64,000 nucleotides of DNA from Sphingopyxis sp. JAI108 (GTDB taxonomy: Bacteria; Pseudomonadota; Alphaproteobacteria; Sphingomonadales; Sphingomonadaceae): contig NZ_JACCCJ010000002.1 in assembly GCF_013410105.1 (NCBI RefSeq), positions 186,001 through 250,000 of the forward strand, written 5' to 3'. The notes beneath the pieces are model-generated. The model made no database searches. It was not told the origin of the DNA and saw only the letters and a program-made list of their open reading frames with translations. How positions within the stretch are numbered: the first letter of the stretch is position 1; every line of letters begins with the position of its first letter. The position numbers and the translations under genes are program-made. Of this stretch, positions 33,741 through 42,366 are shown piece by piece.

Positions 33741-33771
33741 TTGTCATACTAATGGGATAGTTGTCATACAA
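33741..33771. promoter_or_regulatory. Two FCD-GntR-like operator sites
   Basis: TTGTCATACTA (33741-33751) and TTGTCATACAA (33761-33771) both fit the FadR-type GntR operator pattern TnGTnnnACnA. The second is a perfect palindrome apart from its centre. They are exactly 20 bases apart, so they face the same side of the helix. UxuR/ExuR-type uronate regulators belong to this family, but no such gene is in the window. Confidence 0.5.
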
Positions 33772-33778
33772 TTTTTGC

Positions 33779-33808
33779 TTGACACGCGCTCGCTGTTTCC
33801 CGCATCAT
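33779..33808 (+). promoter_or_regulatory. Promoter of the first TonB receptor
   Basis: A perfect TTGACA (33779-33784) is followed at 18 bases by CATCAT (33803-33808). The expected start point falls inside the LacI-type operator at 33812. The same layout (TTGACA about 32 bases before the operator) recurs at 46657. Confidence 0.55.
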
Positions 33809-33811
33809 TCG

Positions 33812-33825
33812 TGACACCGGTTACC
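33812..33825. promoter_or_regulatory. LacI-type operator 1
   Basis: TGACACCGGTTACC fits the LacI-family pattern TGnnAnCGnTnnCA except for the last base. The identical 14-mer occurs at 39492 and 46689, with near copies at 46834 and 52935. It lies where transcription of the receptor gene should start. Confidence 0.8.
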
Positions 33826-33955
33826 AGTGCCGGGCAACGAAACCGAAAATGGATGCGCGTTGGCCGGCTCGCAAGGGAATGGCCGTCAGACGCCATCCCC
33901 GTGGGAAATCAGGGGCGATCGGGCGACTTGCCCGTTGCCGGGTGGGAGGATGGAA

Positions 33956-36568
33956 ATGGCTATTCAGGCAAGATGGGGTGCGGGAACATTGGCGAAGCTC
34001 GCGGGCGGCGCATCGCTGGCCGCGCTGGCAATGGCGCCGGCTTGGGCGCAGGACACCACAGCGTCAGCCCAAGAGGATGCGATCGTCGTCACCGGCATTC
34101 GTGCTTCGCTCGAACAGGCGGCCGACATCAAGCGCGAGGCCGATCAGGTGCTCGACGTCATCACCGCAGAAGACGTCGGCAAGCTTCCCGACGCGAACGT
34201 CGCCGAAGCGCTGCAACGTGTCACCGGGGTCCAGATTACCCGCGTCTTCGGCGAAGGCCAGTCGGTCTCGGTCCGCGGCCTGCAACAGGTGCGCGTCGAG
34301 GTCGACGGCCGCACGTTGCTTGGCTGGTCGGCGCGCCTGTCGCCGCCCGAGAACGACCAGCTCGGCCGCTCGTCGGGCCTCGATTCGGTGCCGTCGAGCC
34401 TGTTCGGTCGCCTCGAAGTGCGCAAGTCGCCGCTCGCGAGCCAGGCCGAAGGCGGGCTCGGCGGCACGGTCAATCTCGTCACCCCGAAGCCGCTGTCGTT
34501 CAAGGAGCCGACGATTTCGGTGCGCGCGCAGGGCGTCTATTCGGAAAATTCGGACAAGTTCGAACCCGCGATCACGGGCTTCGCGACGACCAAATTCGCC
34601 GACGGCCGCATCGGTGTCATGATCGCGGGCGAATATCAGAAGCGCACCTCGACGACGCAGACGTTCGAGCGCAACAATTTCCTCGACCGCAATTACACCG
34701 CCGGCGGGACGACCACCGTCCAGCCGACGCCGGTGCTGCTCCAATATGAACAATTCACCGTCGATCGCTCGCGGCTCGGCCTCAACGGCGCGATCCAGTT
34801 CGAGGTAACGCCCGAATTCACGATCACCGCCGACGCGCTTTACTCGAAGCTCAAGACCGGGCGCCGTCAGGATTTCTTCGCCTTCCGCCTGCCCACCGGC
34901 GCCAATCCGGTGACGGGTGCCGTCGTCGAGGACGGCATGGTCGTCGCGGGCAACGCAAACGGAACGGTCACCACTGCGGGGCAGATCCGCAACGAACCGA
35001 CCGAAAGCTTCCTCTACGGGCTCAACGGAAAATATGAGAGCGACGGGCTGACGATCGAGGCCGACGGCTATTACAGCAAGGGCACGATCGACCAGACGAT
35101 CCAGATCATCACCTTGCAGGGGACCGCCGCCGTGCCCGGCGCGTTCGATTTCCGCGACCAGACGATCCCGTCGCTGACGCTCGGCGGGACCTTCGACCCG
35201 ACCGATTACGCCTCGTACAATCCCGCGAACAACGGCGTACGCAGCAACCGCCTGCGCGGCCTGCTCGAGGAATGGACGGGCAAGCTCGACGTCGGTTACG
35301 AGACCGCGGGCGGCGTCACGATCGCGGCGGGGGTGCGCTATACCGACCTCCACGCGCGCTCGAACGCCTTCCGCAGCCAGGTCACGTCGACGCGTGAGGA
35401 GATCGAACCCTATCTGAAGCTTGTCGATGCGGGCGATTTCCTGTCCGACATCCCGGGCACCTTCCCGCGCAGCTTTTTGAGCACCGCGCCGACCTTCGAC
35501 TATGTTTTCACGCGCGCGCAGGCGGCCGAACCCAACCCTGATCCGAACGGGCGTTCGACGTTGCTGCCCAACCTCCAGCGCGACTATGACTTCAGCGAAA
35601 AGACGCTCGCGGGATATCTGATGGTGTCGGGAGAGGGCGAGATCGCCGGAATTCCATACAAGGCGAACGCCGGGGTGCGCATCGCCTCAACGCGCCTGTC
35701 GGTCGATTCCTATGTCAACGTCGGCGCCGTCAGCACGCTGGTCACCGACAAGAACCGCTATACCAATGTGCTGCCGAGCGCGAACATCGCCTTCAACGTC
35801 AGCGACGATTTCCTGATCCGCGTCTCGGGCTCGCAGACGATGCAGCGCGCCTCGATCGCCGATCTTGCGCCATCGACCTTCTTCAACGCAACGAACCTGT
35901 CGGTCACCGGCGGCAATGTGAATCTCGAACCGCCGATCGCGACGCAGGCCGACATCAGCTTCGAATATTATACGGGGAAAAGCTCGCTGATCTCGGGCGC
36001 GCTTTTCTACAAGGACATCAAGAATTTCATCGCGAACTTCGTGACCACCGGCGTCGACCTCGATCTCGACGACCAGGGCCGCGAATTGACCTTCTCGCGC
36101 CCCGAAAATCTTGCGAGTGCGAAAATCAAGGGGTTCGAGATCGGTATCCAGCAGTTCATGGACTTCCTGCCGTCGCCGCTCGACGGTTTCGGTGTGATCG
36201 CGAACTACACCTATTCGGATGCCGAGGATAACGCCGGCTTCCCGCTCGTCGCGGTGTCGAAGAACAGCTACAACCTTGTCGGCCTTTACGAGAAAGGCCC
36301 CTTCTCGGCGCGCCTCGCCTATAATTACCGCGACGAGGCGGTGTTCGAATTTTCGCAGGGGCGCCCAAGCTTCGTCGGCTCGCGCTCGCAGCTCGACGCG
36401 CAGGTCGGGCTCGACATCACGAAGAATATCGCGCTGTCGCTGCAGGCGCAGAATCTGCTGCCGAAGAAATCGGCGACGACCGAGTATAGCAATTTCAACA
36501 CGACCGCGCTCAACAGCTATGCGCTGTCCGAACGGCGGTTTTCGGTCGGCGTGCGCGCGAAGTTTTAA
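33956..36568 (+). CDS. TonB-dependent receptor 1 of the pectin locus
   Basis: About 870 residues from MAIQARWGAGTLAKLAG, chosen because GGAGG lies 6 bases before this ATG; an upstream in-frame extension would cover the operator. The signal peptide ends at AWAQD. A TonB-box-like DAIVVTGIRAS is followed by the plug (LPDANVAEALQRVTGVQITR) and a long beta barrel ending in an aromatic strand (RFSVGVRAKF). Such receptors import large ligands across the outer membrane using TonB energy. The operator and neighbours suggest pectin oligosaccharides as ligand; that is inference. Confidence 0.93.
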   Translation: MAIQARWGAGTLAKLAGGASLAALAMAPAWAQDTTASAQEDAIVVTGIRASLEQAADIKREADQVLDVITAEDVGKLPDANVAEALQRVTGVQITRVFGEGQSVSVRGLQQVRVEVDGRTLLGWSARLSPPENDQLGRSSGLDSVPSSLFGRLEVRKSPLASQAEGGLGGTVNLVTPKPLSFKEPTISVRAQGVYSENSDKFEPAITGFATTKFADGRIGVMIAGEYQKRTSTTQTFERNNFLDRNYTAGGTTTVQPTPVLLQYEQFTVDRSRLGLNGAIQFEVTPEFTITADALYSKLKTGRRQDFFAFRLPTGANPVTGAVVEDGMVVAGNANGTVTTAGQIRNEPTESFLYGLNGKYESDGLTIEADGYYSKGTIDQTIQIITLQGTAAVPGAFDFRDQTIPSLTLGGTFDPTDYASYNPANNGVRSNRLRGLLEEWTGKLDVGYETAGGVTIAAGVRYTDLHARSNAFRSQVTSTREEIEPYLKLVDAGDFLSDIPGTFPRSFLSTAPTFDYVFTRAQAAEPNPDPNGRSTLLPNLQRDYDFSEKTLAGYLMVSGEGEIAGIPYKANAGVRIASTRLSVDSYVNVGAVSTLVTDKNRYTNVLPSANIAFNVSDDFLIRVSGSQTMQRASIADLAPSTFFNATNLSVTGGNVNLEPPIATQADISFEYYTGKSSLISGALFYKDIKNFIANFVTTGVDLDLDDQGRELTFSRPENLASAKIKGFEIGIQQFMDFLPSPLDGFGVIANYTYSDAEDNAGFPLVAVSKNSYNLVGLYEKGPFSARLAYNYRDEAVFEFSQGRPSFVGSRSQLDAQVGLDITKNIALSLQAQNLLPKKSATTEYSNFNTTALNSYALSERRFSVGVRAKF

Positions 36569-36579
36569 AACGGGTCCCC

Positions 36580-36624
36580 GGCATGGCGGCGCCCCGCCTT
36601 TCACTGGTCGCGCGCCGCCATGCC
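36580..36624. repeat. 13-bp perfect stem between receptor 1 and the beta-helix gene
   Basis: GGCATGGCGGCGC (36580-36592) pairs perfectly with GCGCCGCCATGCC (36612-36624) across a 19-base loop, 12 bases after the receptor stop. No T-run follows, so it may act as a processing or stability element that lets the two genes be expressed at different levels. Confidence 0.7.
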
Positions 36625-36650
36625 AAAGAGCCGCAGGGAGTTATCGGGTT

Positions 36651-38336
36651 ATGATTTCGGGTGATCGGCGTGTGCGCCTTGTTTCGGTTCTGGCGCTGGG
36701 CGCGGCGCTGACTTTCCCGCTTCAGGCGCAGCCTGCAAAATTGCCCGAAATTCTCTCGGACGCCGCGACAATGGCGGCGAATCCGCTGCCCGACTTCAGT
36801 TATGCGGGCTATGGCTTCGGCCTCGCCGCCATCCCCGCCGACGCGGGAACGATCATCGAGGTCACCGACCATGGTGCGATTCCCGACGACGGGCTCGACG
36901 ATAGCAAGGCGGTGTTGCGCGCGCTCGCCGCCGCCAATGCGGTGAAGGGCAGGGTAACGCTGCGTTTTCCCAAGGGGCGCACGCAGATCACCGAAGTGCT
37001 GCGCATCACGCGCAGCGACATCACTCTCGACGGCGCGGGCGATGGTCCGGGCGGCAGCGAGCTCTGGTTCCCGCGCCCGCTGAAGCTGATCGACAAGAGC
37101 CATGATTATGACGAACTGCGCGACTATCTGGTGCGCGAGAAGAAGCAGCAGGTCGAGCCCCAGCATAATATCGACTATCTCTTCACCGAATATACCTGGG
37201 CCGGCGGGATGATCTATGTCGCGCCCGAGGGCAGCCGCCCCGTCTCCTACGACGGGACGAAGGATGTGCGCGACCCGGTGCTCGCGGCCGGCGTGTCAGG
37301 CAAGCAGTTTACCCGCACGCTGACGGTCGACGATCCATCCAAGCTCAAGGCCGGCGATGTCGTGCAACTCCAGTGGTTCTCGGTCGACGGGCCCAAGAGC
37401 CAGATTTTGAAGTCGCTTTACGGTCACACCGATCTTCCGATCGGCTCGCACCACTGGACCTTCCCGGACCGGCCCGTGGTCGCGCAGGCGACGCGCATCG
37501 CGGCGATCCGGGGAAAGACGGTGACGCTCGGCGACCCCTTGCTCCACGACGTTCGCGCCGACCAGCCCGCGGTGGTCGCCGACTGGCGGCATTTGACGAA
37601 CGTCGGCATCCAGAATCTGCGGCTGCAATTTCCCCAGGCGCCGGCGTTCGGCCATCATCTGGAGCAGGGTTACAACGGCATTTACATGACCGGCATCTTC
37701 GACGGCTGGATAAGCGGGCTGACGATCGACCGGGCGGACAGCGGCATCCTCACCGACAATGCGGCCAGCCTGACGATTGCCGATATCACGACGACGGGCG
37801 ACCGCGGCGCGCATTATTCGGTGCATGTCGGCGCGGTGCACAATGTGCTGGTCAAGGATCTGAAGGTCGCGAACCCCGTCGTCCATCCGGTCAGCATCAA
37901 CACGCGCTCGACACGCTCGGTGTTTCTGCGCTCGGTCGTCGATCGCGACGCGGTGATCGACCAGCACAGCGGGTCGAACCACCAGAATCTGTTCGATCAG
38001 GTCGAACTGCACATCGATCCGAAGCAGGGCAAGGACGGCTGGCACTATCAGCTCTGGGTCGGCGGCGGCGCGCCCTATTGGAAGCCGGGGCACGGGCTCT
38101 ACAACACGCTCTGGAACGCGAGGCTGGTGATGCCCGAAAGCGTGCCTGCCGATGCGACGGTCATGATTTCGAGCGGGCTCGAAGGGCCGGGCGAGCGGAT
38201 CGTCGGCCTGCACGCCAACCGCAAGATCGCGGTCAGTTACACGCCGGCGCCCTATATCGAGGGCACGGGGCAGGCGGTCGATGCCGCGCCGTCGCTCTAC
38301 GAATATCAGCTCGCGCGCCGGCGCGCCGGGGGCTAG
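36651..38336 (+). CDS. Secreted right-handed beta-helix protein (pectate-lyase superfamily)
   Basis: A protein of 561 residues starting MISGDRRVRLVSVLALG with a Sec signal ending near LQAQP. The first part has the Pectate_lyase_3-like pattern (TDHGAIPDDGLDDSKAVLRAL, then LRFPKGRTQITEVLRIT and ITLDGAG). Later rungs of a parallel beta-helix follow (GIQNLRLQFPQ, GIYMTGIFDGWISGLTI, DNAASLTIADITTTG). The fold fits polysaccharide lyases and hydrolases acting on pectin. I do not recognise a family with known activity. It lies after the first receptor, whose stem-loop intervenes, and its stop overlaps the lacI-like gene stop. Confidence 0.78.
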   Translation: MISGDRRVRLVSVLALGAALTFPLQAQPAKLPEILSDAATMAANPLPDFSYAGYGFGLAAIPADAGTIIEVTDHGAIPDDGLDDSKAVLRALAAANAVKGRVTLRFPKGRTQITEVLRITRSDITLDGAGDGPGGSELWFPRPLKLIDKSHDYDELRDYLVREKKQQVEPQHNIDYLFTEYTWAGGMIYVAPEGSRPVSYDGTKDVRDPVLAAGVSGKQFTRTLTVDDPSKLKAGDVVQLQWFSVDGPKSQILKSLYGHTDLPIGSHHWTFPDRPVVAQATRIAAIRGKTVTLGDPLLHDVRADQPAVVADWRHLTNVGIQNLRLQFPQAPAFGHHLEQGYNGIYMTGIFDGWISGLTIDRADSGILTDNAASLTIADITTTGDRGAHYSVHVGAVHNVLVKDLKVANPVVHPVSINTRSTRSVFLRSVVDRDAVIDQHSGSNHQNLFDQVELHIDPKQGKDGWHYQLWVGGGAPYWKPGHGLYNTLWNARLVMPESVPADATVMISSGLEGPGERIVGLHANRKIAVSYTPAPYIEGTGQAVDAAPSLYEYQLARRRAGG

Positions 38337-39388
38337 TCCGCCGGCGGCGCGGTGACCGACTGGCGCTCGACGAAGGTCGAGGCGAGGACATTGCTATCGT
38401 CGGCCCCACCCTTGGCGCCCGGCCCCAGGAAATCGGGAACGAGCGTTTGCGCGGCGCGGATACCCATCTCACGGATCGGCCAGCGCACGGTGCTGAGCGC
38501 GGGCCAGATATGCGTCGCGGTGGGGCTGTCGTCGAAGCCGATGATCGACAGTTCGCCCGGCACCTTGATGTCCTTGCCGTGCGCGACGCTCATCAGGCCC
38601 GCCGCCATCTCGTCGTTCGAGCAGAAGACCGCGGTCGGCGGCGCGGCGAGCGAGAGCAGAGCTTCGCCCGCATCGATGCCGGCGGTGTAGCGGTAATTGC
38701 CCGGCGCATAGAGTTCGGCCGGAAGGTCGAGCCCGGCCTCGGCGAGCGCTTCGCGGAACCCCTCTTCGCGCTCGGCGGCCGAGCGGAAGCCGACCGGGCC
38801 GCGCACGAAGCCGATGCGGCGATGACCGAGCGCGATCAGTCCGCGCACCGCCTCGGCGACGACCTCGCGGTCGTTCGACGAAATGCAGTGCTTCGCATCG
38901 TCGATCCGCGCCGAGCCGATACGGACGTAACGCACGCCGAGGTCCTCGCAGAGCGCGGCCAGATCGTCATTCTCCGAAATCGGCGGCAACAGCATCGCGC
39001 CGATCGGGCGCTGTTTCTCGAGGAAGGTGCGCACGTCCTCGAGCATCTTGTCCGACCCGCGATCGACCGGGCGGACGAGCAGCGCAAGGTCGCTGTCCTT
39101 GATCGCGTCGAGCACTCCGCGCTGGAAATTGAGCACCGTCTGTGCGTTGGGATTGTCGTGGAGCAAGGCGATCAGGAAGTTGCGCCGAAAGGCCAGCGCG
39201 CGTGCCTGCGGATTGGGGACGAAGCCGAGCTGCTCGATCGCCTTTTCGACTGCGGCGCGCGTCTTGTCGGTGAGGAATTCGGAGCGGTTGATCACCCGGC
39301 TCACCGTCTTTTTCGAAACCCCCGCAAGCGCCGCGACATCGTTGATCGTCGGCTGTTTGCCCCCCGGCCCCTTATTTTGTGCCGCCAT
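38333..39388 (-). CDS. LacI-family regulator of the pectin/uronate locus
   Basis: A 351-residue-class repressor; 351 codons including stop from MAAQNKGPGG (39388). A longer ORF up to 39568 would run through the operator and kduI start, so it is rejected. The LacI helix-turn-helix and hinge are clear (TINDVAALAGVSKKTVSRVI, then PNPQARAL). A periplasmic-binding-protein-like sensor domain follows (LGHRRIGFVRGPVGFRS, VFCSNDEMAAGLM). It is divergent from kduI with an operator between them. It is the likely binder of the five operators in the window; the inducer is probably a uronate such as KDG. Confidence 0.92.
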   Translation of the reverse strand: MAAQNKGPGGKQPTINDVAALAGVSKKTVSRVINRSEFLTDKTRAAVEKAIEQLGFVPNPQARALAFRRNFLIALLHDNPNAQTVLNFQRGVLDAIKDSDLALLVRPVDRGSDKMLEDVRTFLEKQRPIGAMLLPPISENDDLAALCEDLGVRYVRIGSARIDDAKHCISSNDREVVAEAVRGLIALGHRRIGFVRGPVGFRSAAEREEGFREALAEAGLDLPAELYAPGNYRYTAGIDAGEALLSLAAPPTAVFCSNDEMAAGLMSVAHGKDIKVPGELSIIGFDDSPTATHIWPALSTVRWPIREMGIRAAQTLVPDFLGPGAKGGADDSNVLASTFVERQSVTAPPAD

Positions 39389-39491
39389 ATTCTGTCTTTC
39401 CCCTGCAAGCCCCTGGCCAGGCCCGCGCTTTCCTGTGTTGATGGGCGCTCGGACGCGTAAAATCAACGCCCGGCGGGGTGCCAACACCTCT

Positions 39492-39505
39492 TGACACCGG
39501 TTACC
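39492..39505. promoter_or_regulatory. LacI-type operator 2 (lacI-like / kduI)
   Basis: TGACACCGGTTACC, identical to operators 1 and 3. Its first bases are part of a TTGACA at 39491, which with TAGCAA 17 bases later could be the kduI promoter. Binding would block that -35 region. Confidence 0.8.
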
Positions 39506-39557
39506 ATCAAAACTAGCAAGGCGACAAGCCAGAAATATCGAGCGAGGATGCGATCCC

Positions 39558-40400
39558 ATGTTTTCCAAGACCTATTACGCCACCCACCCCGTGATGATGG
39601 AGGAAGTGTCGAATGCGGAATTGCGCGATCGCTACCTGATCCAGAATCTGTTCCGTGAAGGGGAGTGCGTCCTCAATTACACCCACGCCGACCGCTTCGT
39701 CATCGGCGGCGTCGCGGTGGGCGGCGCACCGGTCAAGCTGCCGGCGCAGACCGAGCCGCCGTCGGCCGCGGGCCACCCGTTCCTCGAGCGCCGCGAACTC
39801 GCGATCGTCAACGTCTCGTCGGTGGAGGGCACCGTCACCGTTGACGGCGAGAGCTTCACGCTCGGCAACAAGGATTGCCTCTATGTGACGATGGGCGCGA
39901 AGGACGTCGAATTTTCAGGGCAGGGCGCGCGCTATTATCTGGCGTCGTGCCCGGCGCACAAGGCGTTCACGACGCGCAAGCTCGGCATCGCCGACGCCAA
40001 TGCGCTCGACCGCGGCAGCCTCGCCGAATCGAACGAGCGCACGATCTTCCAGCTCGTCATTCCGGGCGTGTGCGACAGCGCGCAGCTCGTCATGGGGCTG
40101 ACCGTGCTCAAGGAAGGCAGCGTCTGGAACACAATGCCGCCGCACATCCACGAGCGGCGCAGCGAGATTTATTTCTATTTCGAGCTCGACAATGTCGATA
40201 CCGACCGCGTCATGCATTTCATGGGCGAGGGCGAGGCGACGCGCCACATCGTCATGCAGAATGAGGAGGCGGTGATCAGCCCGCCCTGGTCGATCCACAT
40301 GGGCGCGGGCACGAAATCCTATGCGTTCATCTGGGCGATGGCGGGCGAGAATCAGGACTATACCGACATGAACGTCCTCGACATCTGTCAGCTGTCGTAA
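39558..40400 (+). CDS. kduI: 5-dehydro-4-deoxy-D-glucuronate isomerase KduI
   Basis: A 280-residue KduI of standard length. It converts 4-deoxy-L-threo-5-hexosulose uronate, the open form of unsaturated galacturonate from pectate lyases, to 3-deoxy-D-glycero-2,5-hexodiulosonate. The metal-binding motif HIHERRSE gives His196, His198 and Glu203. The C terminus [18 protein letters not shown] is diagnostic. The protein is cytoplasmic. It is the first gene of kduI-kduD-kdgK-esterase and lies 52 bases after operator 2. Confidence 0.97.
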   Translation: MFSKTYYATHPVMMEEVSNAELRDRYLIQNLFREGECVLNYTHADRFVIGGVAVGGAPVKLPAQTEPPSAAGHPFLERRELAIVNVSSVEGTVTVDGESFTLGNKDCLYVTMGAKDVEFSGQGARYYLASCPAHKAFTTRKLGIADANALDRGSLAESNERTIFQLVIPGVCDSAQLVMGLTVLKEGSVWNTMPPHIHERRSEIYFYFELDNVDTDRVMHFMGEGEATRHIVMQNEEAVISPPWSIHMGAGTKSYAFIWAMAGENQDYTDMNVLDICQLS

Positions 40401-40413
40401 TCCACTTATCGTC

Positions 40414-40476
40414 ACCCCGGACTTGATCCGGGGTCCAGGCGACATGGCGGGAATGGATGCCGGATCAAATCCGGCA
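40414..40476. repeat. REP-like palindrome pair in the kduI-kduD gap
   Basis: ACCCCGGA/TCCGGGGT (40414-40434) and TGCCGGAT/ATCCGGCA (40458-40476) form two tandem hairpins. This is the same family as at 21958. It lies within a probable operon and may affect mRNA stability. Confidence 0.8.
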
Positions 40477-40499
40477 GGGCGAAGGGTAAGAGGATGACG

Positions 40500-41246
40500 A
40501 TGTTCGATCTCACAGGAAAAGTCGCGCTCGTCACCGGCGCCAACACCGGCATCGGGCAGGGGATCGCGCTCGCGCTCGCCGAAGCGGGGGCCGATGTCGC
40601 CGCCGCGGGCCGCTCGCCCGCCGACGAGACCGTTGGCAAGGTGCGCGGGCTCGGCCGCCGGGCCGAGAACTTCGCCGCCGACCTGTCGAGCGTCGGCGCG
40701 GTGCAGCCGCTCGTCGATGCGGTGCTCGCCGAATTCGGCCGCATCGACATCCTCGTCAACAATGCCGGCATCATCCGCCGCGCCGACGCGGTCGACTTCA
40801 CCGAGGAAGACTGGGACGCGGTGATGGACACCAATTTGAAGACGCTCTTCTTCCTGTGTCAGAGCGTCGGGCGCCACATGATCGCGCGCGGCTCGGGCAA
40901 GATCATCAACATCGCCTCGATGCTGACCTTCCAGGGCGGCATCCGCGTGCCGAGCTATACCGCGTCGAAATCGGGGGTCGGCGGCCTCACCAAGCTGCTC
41001 GCGAACGAATGGGCGGCAAAGGGCGTGCAGGTCAATGCGATCGCGCCCGGCTATATCGCGACGAACAACACCGCCGCGCTGCAATCCGACGAAACGCGCA
41101 ACCGCCAGATCATGGAGCGCATCCCGGCGGCCCGCTGGGGCGATCCCGCCGACATCGGCGGTGCCGCAGTCTTCCTTGCGTCATCGGCGTCGGACTATGT
41201 GCAGGGCCATATCCTCGCCGTCGACGGCGGTTGGCTCGCGCGATAA
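40500..41246 (+). CDS. kduD: 2-deoxy-D-gluconate 3-dehydrogenase KduD
   Basis: A short-chain dehydrogenase of 248 residues that reduces the KduI product to 2-keto-3-deoxygluconate (KDG). The NAD-binding motif TGANTGIG is at residues 12-19. The catalytic residues are Ser140, Tyr153 and Lys157 (YTASK). The ATG at 40500 is preferred over the in-frame one at 40494 since AGAGG directly abuts the latter. The context after kduI fixes the function within a large family. Confidence 0.94.
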   Translation: MFDLTGKVALVTGANTGIGQGIALALAEAGADVAAAGRSPADETVGKVRGLGRRAENFAADLSSVGAVQPLVDAVLAEFGRIDILVNNAGIIRRADAVDFTEEDWDAVMDTNLKTLFFLCQSVGRHMIARGSGKIINIASMLTFQGGIRVPSYTASKSGVGGLTKLLANEWAAKGVQVNAIAPGYIATNNTAALQSDETRNRQIMERIPAARWGDPADIGGAAVFLASSASDYVQGHILAVDGGWLAR

Positions 41247-41270
41247 ACAGTCTCAAAGCCGTTCGTGCCG

Positions 41271-41331
41271 AGCTTGTCGAAGCACCGTTCTGCCTTTTGA
41301 GTCCACAAGAAGAACGGCCCTTCGACAAGCT
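41271..41331. repeat. Large imperfect hairpin in the kduD-kdgK gap
   Basis: AGCTTGTCGAAG (41271-41282) and CCGTTCT pair with AGAACGG and CTTCGACAAGCT (41311-41331), with one 2-base mismatch and a 19-base loop. The core CTTGTCGAAG/CTTCGACAAG is a common dispersed palindrome in sphingomonads. It lies just before kdgK. Confidence 0.8.
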
Positions 41332-41352
41332 GGGGGCAAAACGGAGTTGGGG

Positions 41353-42366
41353 ATGGCGCAAGGCAAGCTGGTCTTTTTCGGCGAATTGCTGATCCGCCTG
41401 ACCGCGCCGGGCAACGAACTGCTGATGCAGTCGCCGTCGCTGGCGCTGCACGTCGGCGGGGCCGAAGCGAATGTGGCGATCGGCCTTGCGCATCTGGGCC
41501 ATGATTGCGCGATGGTCAGCCGGATTCCACCCAATGCTCTGGGTCGCGGAGCAGTGGCGGCGGTGCGCGGCGCAGGCGTCGATTGCACCGCCGTCACCAC
41601 CGGTGCGGGCCGCATGGGGCTTTATTTCCTCAGCGTCGGTGCCGGGCTGCGGTCGTCCGAAATCGTCTATGACCGTGCCGGATCGAGCTTCGCCGCCACC
41701 GGTCCCGAGGATTATGATTTCGACCGCTTGCTCGAGCGTGCCGGCCTGCTCCACCTCTCCGGCATCACCCCCGCGCTCGGGCCGCGCTCGGCCGAGGCGG
41801 CGCTCAGCGCGGCGCGCGCGGCGAAACGGCTCGGGGTGCCCATCAGCTTCGACGGCAATTACCGCGCGATGCTGTGGGAGGCATGGGACAGCGACCCGCG
41901 CGCCATTCTCTCCGAGCTGATCGGCACCGCCGACATCCTTTTCGGCAACCATCGCGACCTGTCGCTGGTGCTCGGACAGCAGTTCAGCGGCGAGGGCGAG
42001 GACCGGCGACGCGAGGCGGCCGAAGCGGGCTTCGCCGCCTTCGCGGGTCTCAAGCTGATCGCCTCGACCGCGCGCCATACGCTTACCGCGGACCATCACC
42101 GGATCGCGGCGCGCATCGATCTTCGCGACTCTTGCCACCAGACCGACGAGATCGACGTCACCGGCATCGTGGACCGCATCGGCGCGGGCGACGCCTTTGC
42201 CGCCGGGGTGCTCCACGCGCACCTGGCAGGAGGCGATGCCCAGGCGATGGCGGCAAGCGGCCTCGCGCTGACCGCGCTCAAACATTCGCTTCCCGGCGAC
42301 GCGAGCGGGTTCGGGCAAGCCGATATCGACGCCTTTCACGGCGGCGGGCTCGATGTCCGGCGCTGA
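41353..42366 (+). CDS. kdgK: 2-keto-3-deoxygluconate kinase KdgK
   Basis: A PfkB-family kinase of 337 residues from MAQGKLVFFGELLIRL (GGAG lies 6 bases before the ATG). It phosphorylates KDG to KDPG. The sugar-binding start HVGGAEANVAIGLAHLG and the anion-hole/ATP motif DRIGAGDAFAAGVLHA near the C terminus are typical of KdgK. Both the unsaturated-uronate and the galacturonate branches feed it. The aldolase for KDPG (Eda) is not in the window. It overlaps the next gene by 14 bases. Confidence 0.93.
   Translation: MAQGKLVFFGELLIRLTAPGNELLMQSPSLALHVGGAEANVAIGLAHLGHDCAMVSRIPPNALGRGAVAAVRGAGVDCTAVTTGAGRMGLYFLSVGAGLRSSEIVYDRAGSSFAATGPEDYDFDRLLERAGLLHLSGITPALGPRSAEAALSAARAAKRLGVPISFDGNYRAMLWEAWDSDPRAILSELIGTADILFGNHRDLSLVLGQQFSGEGEDRRREAAEAGFAAFAGLKLIASTARHTLTADHHRIAARIDLRDSCHQTDEIDVTGIVDRIGAGDAFAAGVLHAHLAGGDAQAMAASGLALTALKHSLPGDASGFGQADIDAFHGGGLDVRR

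Larger units (their letters stand above)
33595..33955. other. Divergent control region, efflux operon / TonB receptor
   Basis: No gene is credible in this 361-base gap between the divergent efflux and pectin-locus genes. It contains, left to right, tandem TTGCGACAA repeats (33682-33700), two GntR-like palindromes (33741-33771), a TTGACA promoter (33779) and a LacI-type operator (33812-33825). The remaining part up to the receptor gene is a leader of about 140 bases ending in GGGAGGA. Confidence 0.7.

Noticed and set aside
33827..33955. N-terminal extension of TonB receptor 1
   Set aside because: It would put coding sequence directly after the operator and before the signal peptide; a proper ribosome-binding site marks the ATG at 33956.
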